64,000 bases of DNA from Paraflavitalea soli. Its GTDB lineage: Bacteria > Bacteroidota > Bacteroidia > Chitinophagales > Chitinophagaceae. Each line of letters starts with the position of its first letter. Position 1 is the stretch's first letter. A model generated the notes under the pieces. The model saw nothing but the letters and a program-made list of their open reading frames with translations, was not told the origin of the DNA and made no database searches. The translations under genes were made by a program, and so were the position numbers. This document shows positions 17,128-24,904 of the stretch, piece by piece. Where the stretch lies: NCBI RefSeq assembly GCF_003555545.1, contig NZ_CP032157.1, forward strand, positions 6,328,546 to 6,392,545. The letters run 5' to 3'.

Positions 17128-17796
17128 ATGCTGCTGCCAGCCACCATCAAATTTCTCAAAGACCTCAAAAAGAACAACGATAAATCCTGGTTCGACGCCC
17201 ACCGCCCCCAATACGAAGCCGCTAAAAAAAACTTCGAACAATTCATTCAGACCGTCATTGATAAACACGGTAAACAGGATCCTACCATTAAAGAATTGAC
17301 AGCCAAAAGCTGTATGTTCCGTATCAACCGCGACGTTCGCTTTTCAAAAGATAAAAGCCCCTATAAAACCAATTTCGGCGCCAGTATCAACCGCGGTGGT
17401 AAGAAATCCATTTATGCCGGTTATTATTTTCACTGCGAACCCGGTGAAGCTTTTGTCGGTGGAGGTATCTGGATGCCCATGCCCCCGGAAGTGAAGAAAA
17501 TACGCCAGGAAATAGATTACTGCTTTGATGAATTTAAAAAGATCCTGGCCAATAAGAAATTCCGGGACATATATGGAACCTTAGACCAGGGGGAGGAGTA
17601 TTCCCTGGCCCGGGTGCCCCAGGGCTTTGAAAAAGACAATCCGGCCGCTGAATACCTCAAACTCAAAAGCTGGCTGGCCATGGAACAGCTCAAAGACAGC
17701 GACCTGACCTCTGATGCCCTGGTCAAGAAAACCGTAGCAGCCTTTGAGGCCCTGCAACCCTTAGTGACATTCCTCAACCGCGCCCTCGACGAATAA
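17128..17796 (+). CDS. DUF2461 (TIGR02453) family protein
   Basis: A 222-aa cytosolic protein with the full family pattern: FLKDLKKNNDKSWFDAHRPQYEAAKKNFEQFI at the N-terminus, FRINRDVRFSKDKSPYKTNFGA, YFHCEPGEAFVGGGIWMP, and a C-terminal helical part. The length fits the family. The function is unknown. A strong hairpin starts at the second base after the stop codon. Confidence 0.88.
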   Translation: MLLPATIKFLKDLKKNNDKSWFDAHRPQYEAAKKNFEQFIQTVIDKHGKQDPTIKELTAKSCMFRINRDVRFSKDKSPYKTNFGASINRGGKKSIYAGYYFHCEPGEAFVGGGIWMPMPPEVKKIRQEIDYCFDEFKKILANKKFRDIYGTLDQGEEYSLARVPQGFEKDNPAAEYLKLKSWLAMEQLKDSDLTSDALVKKTVAAFEALQPLVTFLNRALDE

Positions 17797-17797
17797 A

Positions 17798-17840
17798 CTC
17801 AACGGGTGGGTCGCCTTTCTAAGGCGGCTCACCCGTTGAG
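17798..17840 (+). terminator. Hairpin terminator, GGGTGGGTC/GGCTCACCC family
   Basis: A 20-bp stem (CTCAACGGGTGGGTCGCCTT against AAGGCGGCTCACCCGTTGAG) closed by a 3-nt loop. Two G-U pairs fit only the plus-strand RNA. The same two wobble positions recur at 31220 and 43450. Confidence 0.7.
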
Positions 17841-17846
17841 TAGTAT

Positions 17847-17872
17847 AAAAAAGCCCCGCCTTTTGGGGCGGG
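17847..17872 (-). terminator. Rho-independent terminator of asd
   Basis: Read on the minus strand, CCCGCC pairs with GGCGGG across a 6-nt loop and is followed by GCTTTTTTAT. It lies 36 nt after the asd stop codon. Confidence 0.75.
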
Positions 17873-17907
17873 ACCGGGAGTATGGCTATACGTTCCCTTT
17901 GAATATA

Positions 17908-18915
17908 TTACAACAGGTTTTTGGATACCAGGTACTCCGCAATCTGTACTGCATTCGTGGCAGCTCCCTTGCGCAGGTTATCACTCACCACCCAAAGGTT
18001 CAGCGTATTGGGTTGCGTGTCATCACGACGCAGGCGGCCTACAAATACCTCATCACGGTCGTGCGCATCCATCGGCATCGGATATTGTTGTGTTGCTGGT
18101 TCATCTACCACCACTACCCCTGGTGCGCTGCTCAACAGGTTTCTCACATCTGTCAGCGTATAGTCATCCGCAAACTCTACATTCACACTCTCACTATGCC
18201 CGCCCATTACCGGAATACGTACCGTGGTGGCTGTGACCCGGATAGTATCATCGCGCATGATCTTCTTCGTCTCATTTACCATTTTCATCTCTTCCTTGGT
18301 ATAACCATTCTCCAGGAATACATCGATCTGCGGAATTACATTCAGGTCAATGGGATATTTATAAGCCATGGGATATTCTCCATTACTGCCTTTTTCTGCT
18401 TTGGCGCGTTCTCCCATGAGTTGATCCACTGCTTTCTTGCCCGTACCCGTTACACTTTGGTAAGTAGATACCACAATACGTTTAATATTATATTTCTTGT
18501 GCAGCGGATTCAGCGCTACCACCATTTGAATAGTAGAGCAATTCGGATTGGCAATGATCTTATCCTCCTTACCCAATGCATCAGCATTCACCTCCGGAAC
18601 GATCAGTTTCTTGGTAGGGTCCATACGCCAGGCCGAGGAATTGTCAATGACAGTAATACCGGCTTCCGCAAACTTAGGGGCCCACTCCAGTGAAGTACTG
18701 CCACCTGCAGAAAAAATGGCCACAGCAGGTTTGGCTGCAATAGCATCCGTCATACTGATGATCTTGTATTGCTTACCCCTGTACTCAACTTCCTTGCCTA
18801 CTGATCTTTCAGAAGCTACCGGAAGGAGTTCTGTAACCGGGAAATTACGTTCAGCTAATACCTGTAACATTTTAGTGCCTACAAGACCTGTGGCGCCTAC
18901 TACTGCAACTTTCAT
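17908..18915 (-). CDS. asd: Aspartate-semialdehyde dehydrogenase
   Basis: A 335-aa NADP-dependent enzyme converting aspartyl phosphate to aspartate semialdehyde, the branch point to lysine/diaminopimelate, threonine and methionine. The Rossmann motif VVGATGLVGTKML is at 5-17, the catalytic Cys126 in NPNCSTIQ, GTGKKAVDQL marks the phosphate-binding loop, and the active-site His is in GGHSESVNVEF. Length and motifs fit the Gram-positive/Bacteroidetes-type enzyme. It is monocistronic, with a terminator at its end and a candidate small RNA gene upstream on the same strand. Confidence 0.95.
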   Translation of the reverse strand: MKVAVVGATGLVGTKMLQVLAERNFPVTELLPVASERSVGKEVEYRGKQYKIISMTDAIAAKPAVAIFSAGGSTSLEWAPKFAEAGITVIDNSSAWRMDPTKKLIVPEVNADALGKEDKIIANPNCSTIQMVVALNPLHKKYNIKRIVVSTYQSVTGTGKKAVDQLMGERAKAEKGSNGEYPMAYKYPIDLNVIPQIDVFLENGYTKEEMKMVNETKKIMRDDTIRVTATTVRIPVMGGHSESVNVEFADDYTLTDVRNLLSSAPGVVVVDEPATQQYPMPMDAHDRDEVFVGRLRRDDTQPNTLNLWVVSDNLRKGAATNAVQIAEYLVSKNLL

Positions 18916-18980
18916 GGTTTGTTGATTGCTTGTTTATAGTTTAACAATAAAGTCCTTGATCGTTCTCGCCGGCATATTGC
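18916..18980. other. Leader region of asd
   Basis: Sixty-five AT-rich bases between asd and the candidate small RNA terminator. I see no clear promoter or riboswitch. Confidence 0.3.
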
Positions 18981-19108
18981 AAACAAAACGGCCTTCCTGG
19001 TGGGAAGGCCGTTTTGAATATCCTGTTATACAAAGCAGTACTCAACCTTCCCAATGTCTGGAATGCTTCTTCGTGCGCTTTGTATGTTTCATTAATTTTT
19101 GCATAGCG
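18981..19108 (-). ncRNA. Candidate small RNA (about 128 nt) with its own promoter and terminator
   Basis: A consensus promoter on the minus strand (TTTG-N20-TACTTTTG, 19145 to 19114) predicts a start near 19108, and a strong hairpin with T-rich tail ends at about 18981. Between them ATACAAAGC (minus strand, 19085-19077) pairs perfectly with GCTTTGTAT (19036-19028), enclosing a small TTCC/GGAA hairpin. The transcript could also encode the 16-residue basic peptide MKHTKRTKKHSRHWEG (19092 to 19042). I cannot assign an RNA family; a 6S-like role is possible but unproven. Confidence 0.5.
18985..19015 (-). terminator. Terminator of the candidate small RNA
   Basis: AAAACGGCCTTCC pairs with GGAAGGCCGTTTT over a 5-nt loop; on the minus strand the tail is GTTTTGTTT. 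A 13-bp GC-rich stem, usable in both directions. Confidence 0.65.
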
Positions 19109-19113
19109 AGGAG

Positions 19114-19145
19114 CAAAAGTAGGCAGCAAATACAGAATCCACAAA
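19114..19145 (-). promoter_or_regulatory. Consensus promoter of the candidate small RNA
   Basis: On the minus strand TTTG (19145-19142), exactly 20 nt, then TACTTTTG (19121-19114), a full match to the Bacteroidetes housekeeping consensus. Confidence 0.6.
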
Positions 19146-19353
19146 TTTTTATTAAAAATCCATGAAAATACCCACCTCCTCATCAACAATAATAAAACTA
19201 ACAATCAGTAGCCGCCAAATCAGCAACCTGCCTTTTGCTCGTAGCTTGCTTTTCAACAAATTATTTTATTATATAATGTCTGATGCGTATTTTCATTCTT
19301 CCAATCGCGGTTCATGCTAACCGTCATGTCCTTTTGAAAAACTATAATAACCA
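19146..19353. other. AT-rich intergenic region upstream of the lamin-tail gene
   Basis: No gene seen. It contains a two-unit AGCTCGC-family repeat (19236-19249) and an AT-rich tract near 19260-19276. A promoter for the next gene is not obvious. Confidence 0.3.
19236..19249 (+). repeat. Heptad repeat, AGCTCGC family (two units)
   Basis: TGCTCGT followed by AGCTTGC, the same final unit as in the longer arrays at 39263 and 39345. Confidence 0.5.
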
Positions 19354-21069
19354 ATGACTGTAAAACTGCTTGCTGTATTATTGCTGGCGCCCATCGCCAT
19401 GCTTCGTGCACAAACTTCCCGGCCATTTGATATCGTAATGACCGAACTGTTTCCCGATCCTTCACCTCCCGTAGCCCTGCCCAATAATGAATTTATAGAA
19501 TTGAAAAATGTCTCCGGGCATACCATCAACCTCAAAGGCTGGAAGCTAAGCGATGGCACTGCTACCGCTACCATCCAGGCCAATGTTGATATCGGGGTCG
19601 ATAGCTTTGTGATCATATGTCCTAACTCAGCAGTACCCCTGTTTTCAACGATGGGCACTACAATAGGCGTCAGTAATTTCCCCTCCCTGAATAATGATGC
19701 CGACATCATTACCCTCTATGCTCCCGAGGGCAATACCATACATGCCGTGGCTTACACCGATCAATGGTATCGCAATCCCCTGAAAGCAGCCGGTGGCTGG
19801 ACCCTCGAAATGGTTGACCCACGCAATCCCTGCACCGGCGCTGCTAATTGGAAGGCTTCTGTTGATCCTCATGGCGGATCACCCGGAAGGGAAAACTCTG
19901 TAGCCGGCAACAACCATGATGAAATGCCCCCTGCTTTGTTGAGAACCTATACCATCGACAGCATTACCCTGGTAGCTGTATTTGATGAGTCGCTGGACAG
20001 TACTGCTGCTGCTGACCCACACCGGTATACATTGAGCCATACCATAGGCCATCCCGTATCGGCCGTACCATTGGCGCCCCTCTTCCATGAAGTGGTATTA
20101 AAACTGGCAGCTCCTCTCAACCCAAACGAAGTATACCAGCTCACAACAAAAGAACTGACAGACTGCAGTGCCAATGCCATCGGTATGATGAACATTGCCA
20201 AAGCCGGGCTGCCCGTGCCGGCAGATACCCAGGCCATTATTATTAATGAATTGTTATTTGACCCTCCGTCTGGCGGATCTGATTATATAGAATTGTACAA
20301 TCGTAGCAGAAAAGTGGTTGATCTTAAACAATTGTATGTGGCCAATCGTTCTGCAGCAGGCGTGTTATCCGGAATGCAGCAACTGTCTGCCGAATCCCGC
20401 TTGTTTTTTCCAGGCGAATACATGGTAGTAACCGAAGATGGCGCCTGGCTGCAACAGCAATACAACGTTAAAGACCCTGCTGCTGTGATACAGCTTTCAT
20501 CACTGCCTTCCCTGCCCGATGACAAAGGCACCCTCGTGCTGATTGATTGGCAGGGAGCGCCAATAGATGAATTGCAATATGACAGGAAATGGCATTTCTC
20601 ATTGATCACTGATGAGGAGGGCGTTGCCCTGGAAAGAATAGATTATAGCAAACCGGCACAGGATAGCCACAACTGGATGTCGGCCGCTTCTACAGCAGGG
20701 TTCGGTACCCCCGGTTACCGCAATTCTCAGTTCAGGGCCGATCTCCAGGCAAAAGGCATGGTCACTATCACACCCACCCTGTTTTCGCCCGACAATGATG
20801 GGTTTGATGACTTTGCCACCATCCAATACCAGATGACAGAGCCTGGTTATGTTACCAATATCACGTTCTTTGATGCTTCGGGAAGGGCCGTACGCCACCT
20901 GGCAAGGAATGCAACCTTGGGCAGGGAGGGCGTTTTCAGATGGGATGGGCTGGACAATAACCGCCGTAGCCTGCCCGTAGGTACCTATATCATGTACGCA
21001 GAAATATTTAATACCCAGGGCAAAACAAAAAAAATCAGAAATACTGTAACATTAATTCGCCGGTTATAA
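19354..21069 (+). CDS. Secreted lamin tail domain protein with FlgD-like C-terminus
   Basis: A 571-aa exported protein (signal peptide ending AMLRAQ). Two lamin tail (LTD) folds are visible: residues about 26-140 (IVMTELFPDPSPP ... NEFIELKNVSGHTINLKGWKLSDG) and about 295-430 (IIINELLFDPPSGGSDYIELYNRSRKVVDLK). An Ig-like spacer lies between them. The C-terminal part (TPTLFSPDNDGFDDFATIQYQ ... GTYIMYAEIFN) is a FlgD/CHU_C-like Ig domain typical of Bacteroidetes surface proteins. LTD proteins are thought to act in adhesion or extracellular hydrolase complexes; no enzyme domain is present. A lipoprotein gene follows after 30 nt. Confidence 0.85.
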   Translation: MTVKLLAVLLLAPIAMLRAQTSRPFDIVMTELFPDPSPPVALPNNEFIELKNVSGHTINLKGWKLSDGTATATIQANVDIGVDSFVIICPNSAVPLFSTMGTTIGVSNFPSLNNDADIITLYAPEGNTIHAVAYTDQWYRNPLKAAGGWTLEMVDPRNPCTGAANWKASVDPHGGSPGRENSVAGNNHDEMPPALLRTYTIDSITLVAVFDESLDSTAAADPHRYTLSHTIGHPVSAVPLAPLFHEVVLKLAAPLNPNEVYQLTTKELTDCSANAIGMMNIAKAGLPVPADTQAIIINELLFDPPSGGSDYIELYNRSRKVVDLKQLYVANRSAAGVLSGMQQLSAESRLFFPGEYMVVTEDGAWLQQQYNVKDPAAVIQLSSLPSLPDDKGTLVLIDWQGAPIDELQYDRKWHFSLITDEEGVALERIDYSKPAQDSHNWMSAASTAGFGTPGYRNSQFRADLQAKGMVTITPTLFSPDNDGFDDFATIQYQMTEPGYVTNITFFDASGRAVRHLARNATLGREGVFRWDGLDNNRRSLPVGTYIMYAEIFNTQGKTKKIRNTVTLIRRL

Positions 21070-21099
21070 CTAATATTAAAAATTAAAACCATCTTCTAC

Positions 21100-21642
21100 A
21101 TGAAAAAGACATTCTTTTCCATTGCAACCGTATCAGTACTGGCCCTGTTCTCCTGTAAAGACAAAGCGAAAGAGGCCGCTGGTGATACCACTACTACCCC
21201 TGCAGCAGAACAATCTACTCCTGCTGCTGAAAACAAGCCTGCTGCCAATGAACCCAAAACCTATAAAGTGACCTTTTCGCCCGACACCGCATTCCTGGGC
21301 AAGAAAAAAGAAGCTTTTGTGAAGATTAAAAATGCAAAAGCTGTTGCCCTGCAGGATCCCGATGGCAAATCTGAAGGTATTGAATTCACCTTTGACATTG
21401 AAGTGACCAATAAAGCGGCAATGGGTGGTTACAATGTATATTTAGTATCCAGTGAATCCCGGCTTACCCTCGATAATGGCAATAACATCACCCAGGAAAC
21501 TGGTACCAGTGTGAATGTGGAGCCCGAATCCACTAAAGACCTTTCTTCCGTGGTATATAAAATTCCCAACGGAACCAAACCTACTACACTCAACCTGTTT
21601 TATGATGGCACACGCGTAAGTGTGGGAGTTACTCTGGAATAA
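21100..21642 (+). CDS. Lipoprotein of unknown function (180 aa)
   Basis: A lipobox LFSC places the lipidated Cys at residue 19, followed by a low-complexity linker rich in TTP, AAE and AAN (about 25-52). The folded part, about 125 residues, is rich in beta strands (KVTFSPDTAFLGKKKEAFVKIKNAKAV... and a terminal GTRVSVGVTLE). No family is recognised. It is probably co-transcribed with the lamin-tail gene and ends at a shared hairpin. Confidence 0.7.
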   Translation: MKKTFFSIATVSVLALFSCKDKAKEAAGDTTTTPAAEQSTPAAENKPAANEPKTYKVTFSPDTAFLGKKKEAFVKIKNAKAVALQDPDGKSEGIEFTFDIEVTNKAAMGGYNVYLVSSESRLTLDNGNNITQETGTSVNVEPESTKDLSSVVYKIPNGTKPTTLNLFYDGTRVSVGVTLE

Positions 21643-21698
21643 ACTTCGAAATAGTATAAATAAAAAAATGAACCGCTTATTGAAGGCGGAGTAAAAAG

Positions 21699-21739
21699 AA
21701 AAAGGGTGGACCGCCTTCCAATGGCGGCTCACCCTTTTT
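21699..21739 (+). terminator. Hairpin terminator between convergent genes
   Basis: AAAAAGGGTGGACCGCC pairs with GGCGGCTCACCCTTTTT (one A-C mismatch, one G-U) over a 7-nt loop; T runs flank it in both directions, so it can serve the lipoprotein gene and the convergent kinase gene. Confidence 0.7.
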
Positions 21740-21759
21740 ATAGGGAGTTAGTGATCTTA

Positions 21760-22686
21760 TTAATGCGTAAGCTCTATATCAAAATTCACCAGGCTCACAA
21801 ACTGCTGGATGCGCTCATCAATATCTGCCTGCGTAATTTCCTTCAGCCTTTCCGGACCAAACTTCTCTACACAGAAAGAAGCCATCGCCGAGCCAACAAT
21901 AATAGCAGTCTTCATATTCTCAAAGGAGATATCACGCGTACGCGCTATATGACCCATAAAACCTCCGGCAAATGTATCACCGGCCCCTGTAGGATCAAAC
22001 ACCGCTTCCAGCGGCAGCGCAGGCGCAAAGAACACCTGGTCTCCATGGAACAACAGCGCGCCATGCTCCCCTTTCTTAATGATCAGGTATTTAGGTCCCA
22101 TCTTCATGATCTCTTTGGCTGCCTTTACCAGCGAGAACTGCGCGCTTAACTGCCTTGCTTCACTGTCATTCACCATCAGCACATCTACCAGCTTCAGCGT
22201 CTCTTCCAGCTGCGGCATGGCTATTTCCATCCAGAAGTTCATCGTATCCATTACGATCAGCTTGGGGCGCGTTTTCAACTGCGTGATCACCTTTTTTTGG
22301 ATCACCGGGTCCAGGTTGCCCAGCATCAGGAATTCTGCTCCCTGGTACGATTCAGGCAATACAGGATCAAAGTCAAGCAATACATTAAGGTCTGTAACCA
22401 GCGTATCCCGCGTATTCATGTCCATATGATACCGGCCACTCCAGAAGAAAGATTTCTTGTCAGCCACTACTTCCACACCGTCCAGTTCTACCCCTCTTTT
22501 TGTCAATTCGTCCATTTCTTCCTTCGGGAAATCGAAGCCTACGATAGACACCTGCTTAATGGGCTGCACAAAATTGCTGGCAGCATAAGCTACATAAGTG
22601 GCCGAACCACCTATGATCTGGTCTGTTTTGCCAAATGGTGTTTCAATAGCATCAAAGGCCATCGTACCTACAGAGATCAAAGACAT
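21760..22686 (-). CDS. PfkB/ribokinase family sugar kinase
   Basis: A 308-aa kinase of the ribokinase fold. The N-terminal GGSATYVAYAASNF glycine pair and the C-terminal PfkB signature DPTGAGDTFAGGFMG are present, with catalytic base Asp237. Phosphate donor is expected to be ATP; the substrate (a sugar, nucleoside or inositol) cannot be told. The protein is widely kept as a single gene in Bacteroidetes. It is monocistronic, convergent to the lipoprotein gene. Confidence 0.88.
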   Translation of the reverse strand: MSLISVGTMAFDAIETPFGKTDQIIGGSATYVAYAASNFVQPIKQVSIVGFDFPKEEMDELTKRGVELDGVEVVADKKSFFWSGRYHMDMNTRDTLVTDLNVLLDFDPVLPESYQGAEFLMLGNLDPVIQKKVITQLKTRPKLIVMDTMNFWMEIAMPQLEETLKLVDVLMVNDSEARQLSAQFSLVKAAKEIMKMGPKYLIIKKGEHGALLFHGDQVFFAPALPLEAVFDPTGAGDTFAGGFMGHIARTRDISFENMKTAIIVGSAMASFCVEKFGPERLKEITQADIDERIQQFVSLVNFDIELTH

Positions 22687-22935
22687 AATGTAATTTGAAG
22701 TTTAGAATATTTTATAATGATCAGCGCGCAAACCTACACGAAAATCCGGAGGCTATGAAACCCATGCCTTATTTAATTGTTGCCAATTCAAGCCTGTACC
22801 AACACCTGGCCGCCTTTTCCCTCCGGCCGGCGCCATAAAGCCAGCCCTCCAGCTATAATAATCCGGAAAAAAGGCCAAAGCTCATGCTCGTTAGTCTCAA
22901 TCTTTATCCATTTTATGGATAATTTGGATTTTTTC

Positions 22936-22951
22936 GCTAACGGGTGTTAGC
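22936..22951. promoter_or_regulatory. Candidate TetR operator
   Basis: Perfect palindrome GCTAAC-GGGT-GTTAGC directly upstream of the -7 box of the tetR gene. The position, 9 nt before the box, would suit autorepression. Confidence 0.45.
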
Positions 22952-22959
22952 ACTTTTGT

Positions 22960-22967
22960 TATCTTTG
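22960..22967 (+). promoter_or_regulatory. -7 box of the tetR-paaE promoter
   Basis: TATCTTTG is a full TAnnTTTG match; ATG follows after 14 nt. The -33 region overlaps the candidate operator rather than a clear TTTG. Confidence 0.45.
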
Positions 22968-22981
22968 GGTATTATCCGCAT

Positions 22982-23572
22982 ATGGCAAAAATTAAAAGCA
23001 ACAGGAACAGCACCCGCAAAGAAGTGATCATTGCCGAGGCTGCTAAATTGTTTCGTGAAAAAGGTTTCAGCGCAACTTCCATGCGCGACCTGGCCGAACA
23101 CGTTGGTGTAGAAGCTGCCAGCCTGTACAACCATATCAGCTCAAAAGCCGAAATATTACAGGAGATCTGCTTTAAAGTAGCCAACCAGTTCATGTCCCAC
23201 ATTGAGCAGGTCGATAACAGCCAGCGGTCCGCCATCGCCAAAATTGAAGAGATCCTGCGGTTCCATATCCGCCAAATGGTAGAACACTATGAGGAAGTAT
23301 ATGTGAGCGACCGGGAATGGAAACACCTCACCGAGCCTTACATGCAAAACATGCAAAGCCAGCGTCGTGCTTACCGCCAAAAGATTGCCCTCGTCATTGA
23401 AGAGGGCATCCGTAAAGGCGAAATAAAACATATCGATGCCCCTACTGCCGTATTGATCATGCTCCATGCCGTAAGTGGCATTGAATCCTGGCATCGCAGT
23501 ACCAAAAAGATTGAAGGCAATGTATTGGAAGACAATATGGTCATGATCCTCGTGGAAGGATTGAAAAAATAA
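22982..23572 (+). CDS. TetR/AcrR family transcriptional regulator
   Basis: A 196-aa repressor. The N-terminal HTH is typical: TRKEVIIAEAAKLFREKGFSATSMRDLAEHVGVEAASLYNHISSKAEIL (12-60). The all-helical ligand domain follows, of a type common in regulators of acyl-CoA degradation. The paaE-like gene starts 6 nt after its stop, so the pair is one transcript, which suggests control of phenylacetate or fatty acid use. A palindrome near its promoter is a likely binding site. Confidence 0.88.
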   Translation: MAKIKSNRNSTRKEVIIAEAAKLFREKGFSATSMRDLAEHVGVEAASLYNHISSKAEILQEICFKVANQFMSHIEQVDNSQRSAIAKIEEILRFHIRQMVEHYEEVYVSDREWKHLTEPYMQNMQSQRRAYRQKIALVIEEGIRKGEIKHIDAPTAVLIMLHAVSGIESWHRSTKKIEGNVLEDNMVMILVEGLKK

Positions 23573-23578
23573 CTCCGA

Positions 23579-24670
23579 TTGGCTACCCATTTTCATACAC
23601 TAACCATCGCTGCCGTACAAAAGGAAACCCCCGAATGTATTTCCATTGTTTTTCAGGTACCCGAGGCCTTGCAGCAGGCCTATCAATTTAAACAAGGGCA
23701 GAACATTACCCTCAAAACCTCCCTCAATGGCGAGGAAATACGCCGCTCTTATTCCATTTGCAGCAGCCCCTTCGACAATGAACTGCGCGTGGCCATCAAA
23801 GCAGTAGATGCCGGCAGGTTTTCCTCCTGGGCCAACAACCAGTTGAAAAAAGGCGATAGCGTCGAAGTCCTGCCCCCCAGTGGCAGATTCTTTACCGAGT
23901 TGGCCCCTACCCACAAAAAACAGTACCTGGCTTTCGCCGCCGGTAGTGGCATTACCCCCATTCTATCCATAATTAAAGCCACCCTGGCTGCCGAGCCCCA
24001 AAGCCGCTTCACCCTGGTGTATGGCAACCGCAACCGTACCTCCATTATTTTCAAAGAACAACTGGAAGCCCTTAAAAACCGGTACATCGACCGTTTTACC
24101 CTCCACCATATCCTGAGCAGGGAAAAAACCGACGCAGCTGTGAACCATGGCCGTATTGACAGGGAAAAATGTATACAACTCGAAAAACTCATCCGTATGA
24201 AAGACATGGACGAGGTTTTTATATGCGGACCCGAATCCATGATCTTCTCAGTAAAAGAATGGCTCGAAGAAAAAGGGATAGAAAAAAAGAAAATACATTT
24301 TGAGCTGTTCTCTACACCTGGAGAGGGAAATCAGGTATCTGACCTTCGGACCTCAGTCTCCGGACCCCCGACTCAGGCCTCCGGCAAAATGAGTCAGGTA
24401 ACCGTTAAGCTCGATGGCATTGCCTTTGATTTTGATTTGAAATATGATGGTCAGCCCATCCTCGATGCAGCACTGCAACAAGGCGCCGATCTTCCCTTTG
24501 CCTGCAAAGGCGGTGTATGCGCCACCTGTCGTGCTAAGCTGATCGAAGGCCAGGTGGAAATGGATATTAATTATGCCCTGGAACCCGAAGAAATAGAACA
24601 GGGCTTCATACTCACCTGCCAATCCCACCCCCGCACCGAAAAAGTGACCGTCGATTTCGACGCCCGTTAA
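23579..24670 (+). CDS. paaE: PaaE-like ferredoxin-NADP reductase / 2Fe-2S oxidoreductase
   Basis: A 363-aa electron-transfer protein: FAD domain (RRSYSICSSP, RFSSWANNQL), NAD(P)-binding domain (FAAGSGITPILSIIK, VFICGPESMI) and a C-terminal plant-type 2Fe-2S domain with Cys309, Cys314, Cys317 and Cys347. This is the layout of PaaE, the reductase of phenylacetyl-CoA epoxidase, though other monooxygenase reductases share it. The only usable start is TTG at 23579, 6 nt after tetR. No paaABCD genes adjoin, which is unusual. The linker before the ferredoxin domain (about 254-276) is encoded by a degenerate repeat. Confidence 0.8.
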   Translation: MATHFHTLTIAAVQKETPECISIVFQVPEALQQAYQFKQGQNITLKTSLNGEEIRRSYSICSSPFDNELRVAIKAVDAGRFSSWANNQLKKGDSVEVLPPSGRFFTELAPTHKKQYLAFAAGSGITPILSIIKATLAAEPQSRFTLVYGNRNRTSIIFKEQLEALKNRYIDRFTLHHILSREKTDAAVNHGRIDREKCIQLEKLIRMKDMDEVFICGPESMIFSVKEWLEEKGIEKKKIHFELFSTPGEGNQVSDLRTSVSGPPTQASGKMSQVTVKLDGIAFDFDLKYDGQPILDAALQQGADLPFACKGGVCATCRAKLIEGQVEMDINYALEPEEIEQGFILTCQSHPRTEKVTVDFDAR

Positions 24671-24686
24671 CCGGATTCACCCTTTT

Positions 24687-24843
24687 TGTCATCTCGGATC
24701 TTCCTTCTTTGTCATCTCGAACGAAGCCCCCTTCTTTGTTATCTCGAACGAAGCCACTCTTCTTGTCATCTCGAGGGAAGCCACCCTTCTTTGTCATCTC
24801 GAACGAAGCGTAGCGCAGTGAGAGATCCGCTATCGAAGCAAAC
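24687..24843 (+). repeat. REP-like array of TGTCATCTCGAACGAAGC units
   Basis: Five degenerate copies start at 24687, 24710, 24737, 24764 and 24792, about 23-28 bp apart. The last continues into a longer element (ATCTC ... GAGAT inverted ends, then GATCCGCTATCGAAGCAAAC) that recurs nearly unchanged at 47768-47831. Confidence 0.7.
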
Positions 24844-24844
24844 G

Positions 24845-24882
24845 TGTATTCTTCAGTATCCTATATCCTGTATTCTGTATTC
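24845..24882 (+). repeat. Heptad repeat, TGTATTC family
   Basis: TGTATTC at 24845, 24869 and 24876 with degenerate units between; it adjoins the REP-like array and the promoter of the HAD gene. Confidence 0.6.
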
Positions 24883-24892
24883 TTCATTGCCT

Positions 24893-24900
24893 TATTTTTG
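24893..24900 (+). promoter_or_regulatory. -7 promoter box of the HAD gene, 4 nt from the start codon
   Basis: TATTTTTG matches TAnnTTTG; ATG begins 4 nt later. No convincing -33 TTTG is seen. Confidence 0.4.
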
Positions 24901-24904
24901 ATCC

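Noticed and set aside
18941-19204. An 87-codon minus-strand frame upstream of asd
   Set aside because: It runs through a promoter and a terminator hairpin and ends in the asd leader; the promoter-terminator arrangement fits a small RNA better.
24687-24843. CRISPR array
   Set aside because: Units are degenerate and lie 23-28 bp apart with no unique spacers, and no cas genes are present.
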